From Caballeronia sp. SEWSISQ10-4 2 (GTDB taxonomy: Bacteria; Pseudomonadota; Gammaproteobacteria; Burkholderiales; Burkholderiaceae), in contig NZ_JALPRJ010000025.1 of the NCBI RefSeq assembly GCF_030464885.1, positions 1 to 64,000 of the forward strand: a DNA stretch of 64,000 nucleotides, written 5' to 3'. The notes below the pieces were generated by a model. The model ran no database searches. It saw only the letters and a list, made by a program, of their open reading frames with translations, and was not told the origin of the DNA. The translations under genes were made by a program, and so were the position numbers. Below are positions 58,296-64,000 of this stretch, piece by piece. Numbering within the stretch: the first letter of the stretch is position 1; each line of letters starts with the position of its first letter.

Positions 58296-58371
58296 TGGTA
58301 GGCCGTACGGGATTCGAACCTGTGACCAACGGATTAAAAGTCCGCTGCTCTACCAGCTGAGCTAACGACCC
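58296..58371 (-). tRNA. tRNA-Lys (anticodon TTT)
   Basis: A complete 76-base tRNA on the minus strand: acceptor GGGTCGT, D arm AGCTCAGCTGGTAGAGC, anticodon loop CTTTTAA giving TTT, T loop GTTCGAATC, and an encoded CCA end. It is the insertion site of the mini-island to its left and lies downstream of cpoB. Confidence 0.97.
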
Positions 58372-58460
58372 AAAGAGCCGAAATTATAGTCATATCGACC
58401 GTAAGTTGTCAACGCAGCGTAAAAGCGCACCGCATCACGAACCAACGGGATGATCCAAAG

Positions 58461-58496
58461 AAAAAGCCCGCAGCAACCACGCTACGGGCTTTTTCA
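58461..58496 (-). terminator. Intrinsic terminator of the tol-pal operon
   Basis: AAAAAGCCCG pairing with CGGGCTTTTT around a 15-base centre; on the minus strand it is followed by a T run. It lies just past the cpoB stop. Confidence 0.8.
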
Positions 58497-58522
58497 ACGA
58501 GAGGCGCGAAGACCAGCTTCGC

Positions 58523-59272
58523 TTACTTCACCTGCGACATTTTGCTTTCAGCCGACTGCGCGGCTTCCGTTCCGCCGTACTGCGAGATAACCTGATCCAG
58601 CGTCTTTTTCGCAGCGGCTTTTTGACCTTGCTCGATCTGATTGTTCGCGATTGCGAGCAGCGCATCGGGCGCCCGCGGATGCGTCGGGAAATTCTTCACC
58701 AGATTTTGCCAGGTTGCCGTCGAACTCTTGTAATCGCGCAGAGCATACTGCGCGTTGCCAAGCCAATATTGCGCGGTCGGCTGGTACGGGCTCTGCGGAT
58801 ACTTCGTCACGAACGCCTTGAACGACACAGCGGCATTCTTGAAATCGCCGCTTCGGAACTGAGTCGATGCCGCGTTGAACGCTTCAGTCTCGCCAGGCTG
58901 CACCGTACCTTGCATGCCATCCACCGTCTGCTGCTGCGGCTCGAACTTTTTCAGCCGGCCGTCGAGGTCGGTGTAATAGTCCTTCTGCTGCTTCTGCAAC
59001 GTGGTCAACTGGTTGGCCATGTCCTCGTTCTGTCCCCGAAGCGTGGCGACTTGCTGATTCAACTGGTCGAGACGATTCGATTGATCGAGGATCGTGCGCT
59101 GAGCGGCGGACAACTGGCTAGCCAGGCTGTCCGTTTTCGTGCGCAAATCGAGCACCGCTTTACGCGCTTCATTGTCATCAAACAATGCCGCATGCGCCGT
59201 TCCGCCAACCACGGCCGAACCTAGCAAACAAGCAACTGCGACCGCGCGCAGCGAGGGGAAGCGATACCACAT
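58523..59272 (-). CDS. cpoB: Cell division coordinator CpoB (YbgF)
   Basis: A 249-residue periplasmic protein: signal peptide ending AHA near residue 28, a coiled-coil trimerisation region (KAVLDLRTKTDSLASQLSA... to about 120) and a C-terminal set of TPR repeats (AFNAASTQFRSGDFKNAAVSF, YWLGNAQYALRDYKSSTATW, APDALLAIANNQIEQGQKAAA). CpoB links PBP1B activity to the Tol complex during constriction. I chose the ATG at 59272 with GGTGAG upstream; a GTG at 59284 is the alternative. Confidence 0.92.
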   Translation of the reverse strand: MWYRFPSLRAVAVACLLGSAVVGGTAHAALFDDNEARKAVLDLRTKTDSLASQLSAAQRTILDQSNRLDQLNQQVATLRGQNEDMANQLTTLQKQQKDYYTDLDGRLKKFEPQQQTVDGMQGTVQPGETEAFNAASTQFRSGDFKNAAVSFKAFVTKYPQSPYQPTAQYWLGNAQYALRDYKSSTATWQNLVKNFPTHPRAPDALLAIANNQIEQGQKAAAKKTLDQVISQYGGTEAAQSAESKMSQVK

Positions 59273-59299
59273 ACGGCGACTCACCCGTGACTGGTTACA

Positions 59300-59806
59300 T
59301 TACTGTTGATAAGCGAGGTCAGCGCGGCGATTCTGCGCCCACGACGACTCGTCATGACCGGTAGCTTGCGGCTTTTCTTTGCCCAGGCTCACGGCTTCCA
59401 TCTGCGTGTCGGCCACACCCAGCAACGACATTGCGCGACGCACCGCTTCAGCACGCTTCTGGCCCAACGCCAGGTTGTACTCGCTCGTGCCGCGCTCGTC
59501 GGTGTTGCCCTGGATCAGGACGTGACGCTCCGGATGGCTCTTCAGATACTGCGCGTGTTGTTGCAGCAGCGGCTGGTAGTCGTCACGAACTGCGTAGCTG
59601 TCGAAGTCGAAGTAAATGCTGCGCTTCGCCAGCGGGCTGTTCGGATCGTTCAGCGGGTCGACATTGACCTGTTGAACTGCGTTCGCGTCGGGTTGCGTGC
59701 CGATCGCGCCTTTGTTTGCGCCTTCATCCAGCTTAACGCCTGAATGACATGCCGCCAATGCACCGACCATCGCCACTGCAAAGCCGATACGAATTTTAGA
59801 CATCAT
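59300..59806 (-). CDS. pal: Peptidoglycan-associated lipoprotein Pal
   Basis: A 168-residue outer-membrane lipoprotein with lipobox ALAAC and a C-terminal OmpA-like domain that holds peptidoglycan (SIYFDFDSYAVR, IQGNTDERGTSEYNLALGQKRA, NRRADL). It ties the outer membrane to the wall and to TolB. GGAGAGTAACC precedes an ATGATG start; the second ATG (59803) is also possible. Confidence 0.96.
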   Translation of the reverse strand: MMSKIRIGFAVAMVGALAACHSGVKLDEGANKGAIGTQPDANAVQQVNVDPLNDPNSPLAKRSIYFDFDSYAVRDDYQPLLQQHAQYLKSHPERHVLIQGNTDERGTSEYNLALGQKRAEAVRRAMSLLGVADTQMEAVSLGKEKPQATGHDESSWAQNRRADLAYQQ

Positions 59807-59849
59807 GGTTACTCTCCTTGTGTGTTGCTGCTTAAGTTATTGCGTGAGG

Positions 59850-61142
59850 TTATTGCATGAACGGACCCCAGGACGGCTCGCGTACGCTACCCCCCTGAAG
59901 CGACAAGACTTGCCGCGTGCGACCATCGGTCGACACGGCCGCCAACACGCCACGCCCGTTCACCTGGGTGGCGTAGAGGATGTACTGACCATTCGCCGCA
60001 AAACTGGGCGATTCGTCCTGCGTCGTGTCGGTCAGACCGGTCGCCGTGCCGGACGAGAGGTCCAGCAAATACAGCTTGAAGCCACCGCCAACACGCGAAA
60101 TGTACGCAATCTGCTTGCCGTCCGGGCTCACTCGCGGGCTTGTATTGTAATTGCCCGTGAATGTGACGCGCTGTGCCGAGCCGGCGCTTTCACCGTTCGC
60201 CGACATCTTGTAAATCTGGGGCGCGCCGCCGCGGTCGCTCGTGAAATAAATCGAATTGCCATCGGGAGAGTAAGCCGGCTCGGTATCGATCGAGCTGCCC
60301 TGCGTCAGGCGACGCAAACCGCTACCGTCTGCGTTCACCTGGAAAATCTGCGTGTTGCCGGTAGTCGACAAGGCGACCGCAAGCTTGCGGCCGTCCGGTG
60401 ACCACGCCGGTGCACTGTTATTGCCTTTCTGGTTCGACACGATCACACGCTTGCCTGTGGGCAGGTCGTGGATATAAACAACGGGTTTTTTCTTTTCGAA
60501 TGAGACGTATGCGACCTTGGTGCCGTCAGGCGACCAAGCCGGCGAGATGATCGGCTCGGGGCTCGACAGCGCGATGCGCGCGTCCTGGCCGTCGGAGTCC
60601 GAAATCTGCAACTGGTAACGGCCGCCGGTCTTGATCACGTAAGACAGGCGCGTTGCGAAAACACCGCGGTCGCCCAGCAATTTGGCGTAGATGTAGTCGG
60701 CGACCTTGTGTGCGCTCATCCGCAAACCACTTTCCGGACTGACGAGGGACAAGCCGCCCAGGCTTTCCTGCTTGACCGTGTCGTAGAGACGGAAGCGCAC
60801 TTCATACTGGCCATTCGGCAGGCGATTCACGCTGCCGGACACAAATGCATCGGCGCCTTTCGCCTTCCAGCTGCCGAGATCGACCGAATCGGTCTCTGAC
60901 ACCGGCGTTGAGCCCGCATCGATATTCGTAAATTTGCCGCTGCGCGCCAAGTCCTGACGAACAATCGCGCTGATCTGCTGCGGCGAATTCGTTTCATTGG
61001 CAAACGTGGCGGTGGCAATAGGAAATTGGGTCGAACCCACGCCCGTCACGAGCACATTCAATTGCGCCTGAGCGGCGGTACCCGCAGCGATCAGGCAGGA
61101 TGCAACAAGCGTTTTCAGGCCAAGCTTTGTCATCAAACTCAT
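59850..61142 (-). CDS. tolB: Tol-Pal system beta-propeller protein TolB
   Basis: A 430-residue periplasmic protein: signal peptide [20 protein letters not shown]...AQA, an N-terminal alpha/beta domain (to about 165) and a C-terminal six-bladed propeller with repeated [45 protein letters not shown] and [14 protein letters not shown] units. It binds Pal and TolA. An ATG three codons later (61133) is an alternative start. Confidence 0.96.
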   Translation of the reverse strand: MSLMTKLGLKTLVASCLIAAGTAAQAQLNVLVTGVGSTQFPIATATFANETNSPQQISAIVRQDLARSGKFTNIDAGSTPVSETDSVDLGSWKAKGADAFVSGSVNRLPNGQYEVRFRLYDTVKQESLGGLSLVSPESGLRMSAHKVADYIYAKLLGDRGVFATRLSYVIKTGGRYQLQISDSDGQDARIALSSPEPIISPAWSPDGTKVAYVSFEKKKPVVYIHDLPTGKRVIVSNQKGNNSAPAWSPDGRKLAVALSTTGNTQIFQVNADGSGLRRLTQGSSIDTEPAYSPDGNSIYFTSDRGGAPQIYKMSANGESAGSAQRVTFTGNYNTSPRVSPDGKQIAYISRVGGGFKLYLLDLSSGTATGLTDTTQDESPSFAANGQYILYATQVNGRGVLAAVSTDGRTRQVLSLQGGSVREPSWGPFMQ

Positions 61143-61257
61143 GTATCTGGTTCCAGAAAAAGCGATTTTTAATCTATCGGCGGCTGCAGAACAGACCGCC
61201 GGATGCACAATTCGTTCCCGTCAAGGCCAATGTGCGCTGTCGTTTTACCATGTCCGT

Positions 61258-62340
61258 TCAACCGCCCGCCGGACGCAATGTGATCGTAAACGACGAGGGC
61301 GCCTGGCCGTTGGTGTCTACGGGCATCGGGTCCGAGCGCTGAACTGCGCGCAAGGCGGCCTGATCCCACTGCTCGTTGCTGCTGGAGCGCTGGATGGTTG
61401 CCGACAGCAACGTGCCCGTCGGCGAACAACGTACCGCGACCACCGTCTCAAGTCCCGCCGTTTCCCCCGCCCACACGATGTTCGGGCGCACCCGGCGCTG
61501 CACCTTCTCGGCATATCCCGCCGATGTCGCCGTCCCGCCCGCGCCGCTGCCCGTGCCGCTCTTGGCCAGCCCGTTGCCGCTCGATTCCGTGCCGCCGCCG
61601 GCCTGTCCCTGCAACTGCGCGAGCCGCGCACTACGTTCCTTGTCGAGCTTGGCCTTCGCTTGCGCGTCGGCCTGAGCCTTGGCTTTCGCCTTGGCATCCG
61701 CCTGAGTCTTGGCCTTGGCGTCTTCCTGAGCTTTCGCCTCAGCTTGCTTCTGCTGTTCCGCCGCTTTCGCTGCGTCAGCTTCCTTCTCTTTGGCCTGTTG
61801 CGCCTTCTGCTGGTCAAGCTTTTGCTGAGCCAACAGCTTTTGCTTCTCGGCCAGTTTCTGTTTGTCCTGTGTCGCTTTTTGCGCCGCTAAGGCGGCTTGC
61901 TGCGCGGCCTGTTGAGCAAGCTGCTGACGCTTGGCCTCGGCTTCCTGCTCGGCCTGTTGCTGCGCACGCTGCTGCTCGGCGAGTTGCGCGGCACGCGCCG
62001 TCGCTTCCTGCTGTTTACGCTTCTTTTCCTGCAACGCGATGTCAGCTTCCTCATCCTTCGCCGGCGGCGGCGCAGGCTGCACCTTGACCGGCGGCTCGGG
62101 CGGCGGAACAGGGCGAGGCGTGGGCGCCGACAGATCCGGGATCTCGGTCCACAGCTCGGCCTCGGCGCCCGCCGGCGTGTTGTTTTGCCAGTTGACGCCG
62201 TGGTACAGCAGGATGCCAAGCAGCACGTGCATCAGCGCGGCGAGCGCAAACGCCTTCCATGTCCCGCGTTCACGCGGCGGACGGATGGGGCGCGCGCTCG
62301 CCCGCGCGCCAGGGTGCCCGCTGGGCTGCCGTTTCATCAT
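61258..62340 (-). CDS. tolA: Tol system protein TolA
   Basis: A 360-residue inner-membrane-anchored protein. Membrane helix near residues 29-46 (AFALAALMHVLLGILLYHGV), Pro-rich segment (PTPRPVPPPEPPVK), a very long Ala/Gln/Lys/Glu helix (about 100-245) that spans the periplasm, a Gly/Ser linker, and the C-terminal TonB-like domain that contacts TolB/Pal. The start overlaps the tolR stop. Confidence 0.95.
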   Translation of the reverse strand: MMKRQPSGHPGARASARPIRPPRERGTWKAFALAALMHVLLGILLYHGVNWQNNTPAGAEAELWTEIPDLSAPTPRPVPPPEPPVKVQPAPPPAKDEEADIALQEKKRKQQEATARAAQLAEQQRAQQQAEQEAEAKRQQLAQQAAQQAALAAQKATQDKQKLAEKQKLLAQQKLDQQKAQQAKEKEADAAKAAEQQKQAEAKAQEDAKAKTQADAKAKAKAQADAQAKAKLDKERSARLAQLQGQAGGGTESSGNGLAKSGTGSGAGGTATSAGYAEKVQRRVRPNIVWAGETAGLETVVAVRCSPTGTLLSATIQRSSSNEQWDQAALRAVQRSDPMPVDTNGQAPSSFTITLRPAGG

Positions 62341-62783
62341 TGCGATTTGACTAACAATCCGACTCGTTTGACGCCTCGCGCCTTCATATCGGACATCACG
62401 TTCATTACGACTTCATATTTCACTGTCTTGTCGGCGGCAATCACGACCGGCTGATCGGGATGCGATTCCTGCCGGTTCAGCACAAACGAGTTGAGTTCCG
62501 CCTTGGTCATGTTCTGCTGTTGCGCCGCGCCGCCGTCTTCCTTGTAGCGCACGTTCATGCTGCCGTCCGCCTTGATATTGACCACGACCGGCGGTGTTTG
62601 ATCCTGCGGTTGCGCGTTGCCGACCGTCGGCAGGTTGATGATGGAAGGCGAGACGAGCGGGGCGGTCACCATGAAAATGACGAGCAGCACGAGCATCACG
62701 TCGATGTAAGGCACGACGTTGATGTCGGACATGGCGCGCCGTGAACTGCCGCGCATGCTGGAACGCATTGGACCTCCGGCCAT
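62337..62783 (-). CDS. tolR: Tol system protein TolR
   Basis: A 148-residue ExbD/TolR-family protein. One membrane helix with the proton-pathway Asp (NVVPYIDVMLVLLVIFMVTAP) near residues 22-42 and a periplasmic domain ending VGLLVKSQ. It forms the proton-driven motor with TolQ. CTAAGGAG precedes the ATG at 62783; it starts ten bases after tolQ ends. Confidence 0.95.
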   Translation of the reverse strand: MAGGPMRSSMRGSSRRAMSDINVVPYIDVMLVLLVIFMVTAPLVSPSIINLPTVGNAQPQDQTPPVVVNIKADGSMNVRYKEDGGAAQQQNMTKAELNSFVLNRQESHPDQPVVIAADKTVKYEVVMNVMSDMKARGVKRVGLLVKSQ

Positions 62784-62793
62784 ACTAGACTCC

Positions 62794-63471
62794 TTAGTGG
62801 GCCTGGCGCTGCAGGATATTCGAGAACTCTTCGACAAACGTTTCGAAGCGAATGGCGAGGCGGTCGATATCGTGTGCGTAGCGGTTGTACGCAACCACCG
62901 CCGGAATCGCGGCGAACAGGCCGATTGCCGTAGCGACGAGCGCCTCGGCAATACCCGGCGCCACGTTCGCAAGCGTCGCCTGCTGCACGTTAGCGAGGCC
63001 GCGGAACGAATTCATGATCCCCCAGACCGTACCAAACAAACCAATATACGGACTGACCGAACCCACCGACGCGAGAAACGCGAGGTTCACTTCGAGCACA
63101 TCCATTTCACGCTGGAACGCGGCGCGCATGGCGCGGCGGGAACCGTCGAGAATGGCCGCCGGGTCGCTCATGCGGCGCTCCTTGCCTTTCAGGAACTCGC
63201 GCATGCCCGATTCGAAGATCCGTTCCAGTGCACCGATGGTGTGACGGTTATTGGCAGCACTCTGATAAAGCGCCTGCAGGTCGCCGCCCGACCAGAAATC
63301 GCGTTCGAAGCGCTCGGTCTGAGCACGCGCGCGCCGAATGGCAAACCACTTGCGAATGATGTAAGTCCACGACAACAACGACAGTATCAGCAACAGCGCC
63401 ATGACGGCCTGCGCCAGCAGGCTTGCATGGATGACGAGAGAAACGATCGACAGGTCTTGTGTAGTGTTCAT
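62794..63471 (-). CDS. tolQ: Tol system protein TolQ
   Basis: A 225-residue MotA/TolQ/ExbB-family inner-membrane protein with three membrane helices: near residues 12-37, 127-155 (SVGSVSPYIGLFGTVWGIMNSF) and 165-190 (VAPGIAEALVATAIGLFAAIPAVVAYN). It is the stator of the Tol motor. It heads the tolQRAB-pal-cpoB genes and is 190 bp downstream of ybgC. Confidence 0.96.
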   Translation of the reverse strand: MNTTQDLSIVSLVIHASLLAQAVMALLLILSLLSWTYIIRKWFAIRRARAQTERFERDFWSGGDLQALYQSAANNRHTIGALERIFESGMREFLKGKERRMSDPAAILDGSRRAMRAAFQREMDVLEVNLAFLASVGSVSPYIGLFGTVWGIMNSFRGLANVQQATLANVAPGIAEALVATAIGLFAAIPAVVAYNRYAHDIDRLAIRFETFVEEFSNILQRQAH

Positions 63472-63664
63472 AAAAGTCCGCTGTTACGTCCCAAAGGGGC
63501 GTCCGAGGTACAACTGGCTGGAAATTGTCAGACTTTCGAAAAACGACTGAAAGCGCGCACAGGTCCTGCCAACTTTTGCTCGGTACTTCTGTGCCTGCAG
63601 GCCTTGAGGCACGCAGGCTCGATTTGGTTCAGTTCAGGTCTTGATGGAGCCAAAGGGTCTTTGT

Positions 63665-64000
63665 CTACATGGGTTTTTCTGAACAAGGTGATTTAAACGG
63701 TACTGGCGCCGCCGAGGTTGACGTATTGCTTGACACAGCTGCTTGCGGTCCGCGGCGCAACCCGCTCAGCACCGATGCGGGAATTCCGACCGGGCGGATG
63801 GTGCCGAGACTCACCGACGCCACCTTGATGTCGCCGGAAGCCAGTAAGACGCCGTCCCGCCATGCTTCCTGGTGGAAATCCACCGATGCCCGGCCGAGAC
63901 GCTCGATCCGGCTCACCACATGAATGAGGTCGTCGAGGCGTGCGGGCGCCGAGTAGTCCAGCGCCGTGCGCTTGACGACGAACAATACGCCGTCCGACTC
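63665..64000 (-). CDS. ybgC: Tol-Pal associated acyl-CoA thioesterase YbgC, 5' end outside the window
   Basis: A partial hot-dog fold thioesterase. The visible part FVVKRTALDYSAPARLDDLIHVVSRIERLGRASVDFHQEAW and SGDIKVASVSLGTIRPVGIPASV matches the C-terminal two thirds of the YbgC family. The catalytic N-terminal Asp motif lies beyond base 64000. The gene is the usual first member of the tol-pal operon. The last 25 or so residues (SSNTSTSAAPVPFK...) are a non-conserved tail. Confidence 0.85.
   Translation of the reverse strand, partial: ESDGVLFVVKRTALDYSAPARLDDLIHVVSRIERLGRASVDFHQEAWRDGVLLASGDIKVASVSLGTIRPVGIPASVLSGLRRGPQAAVSSNTSTSAAPVPFKSPCSEKPM

Larger units (their letters stand above)
55757..58345. 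mobile_element. Mini genomic island in tRNA-Lys carrying a defence gene pair
   Basis: About 2.5 kb lie between two 56-bp direct repeats of the tRNA-Lys 3' end. The intact tRNA is at the right end, and the cargo is an AAA ATPase gene and a RloB-family gene, with AT-richer sequence than the flanks. No integrase or transposase is inside, so it must have been moved by an enzyme from elsewhere or has lost it. Confidence 0.75.

Overview
The window reads as chromosomal DNA of a Burkholderiaceae species, most like Paraburkholderia or Caballeronia. This rests on high GC, dense short-gapped operons and family markers: a CNP1-like lipoprotein, a DUF4148 protein, an Ala/Lys/Pro histone H1-like protein, an NrdA with an ATP cone and long low-complexity tail, and the gene order aroQ-accB-accC-prmA-DUF3426-tpx. 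No species can be named from sequence alone.

Layout. 1-8.4 kb is core: CNP1 lipoprotein, rppH, proS, marC-like gene, hpt, ffh, a CcsA/YpjD-like gene, a PP0621-type protein and ampD. 8.4-16.1 kb holds class Ia ribonucleotide reductase. nrdA and nrdB are separated by an opposite-strand MFS exporter and a small DUF3820 gene, yet each has its own tandem NrdR-box pair with the same 31-bp spacing. 16.5-26.4 kb holds the histone-like gene, a glycine-zipper lipoprotein, and a long minus-strand run aroQ-accB-accC-prmA-DUF3426-tpx-pfkB-type kinase, preceded by a TlpA-like thioredoxin pair. 26.5-32.4 kb is a plus-strand operon with stop/start overlaps: mpl, yqiA-like esterase, RNase II family, aroE, mtgA.

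32.5-43 kb is a sugar catabolic cluster: IclR regulator, 2-keto-3-deoxygalactonate kinase and aldolase, an SDR, an AraFGH-type importer, a second (XylB-like) SDR, an SMP-30 lactonase and an aldose 1-epimerase. Together they describe uptake and oxidative breakdown of D-galactose and/or L-arabinose, but the sugar-acid dehydratase is not in the window. 43-51.5 kb returns to housekeeping: pyrF, miaA, mutL, a DedA protein, an NlpD-like LysM/LytM lipoprotein, a BamE-like lipoprotein, DUF4148 and DUF3293.

51.8-58.4 kb is accessory. It holds a glycosyltransferase; an XRE regulator beside a broken AbiEii nucleotidyltransferase gene that runs into a scrap of a tyrosine recombinase; a Phd/VapC-type toxin-antitoxin pair behind a perfect palindrome; a frameshifted HlyD-like remnant; and a 2.5-kb mini-island flanked by 56-bp direct repeats of the tRNA-Lys 3' end. 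The mini-island carries an AAA ATPase plus a RloB-family TOPRIM gene (RloA/RloB or AbiL-like defence pair). The RloB gene is split by a frame change exactly at a run of six G, which is the most interesting single observation here. 58.5-64 kb is the complete Tol-Pal operon on the minus strand (ybgC partial, tolQ, tolR, tolA, tolB, pal, cpoB).
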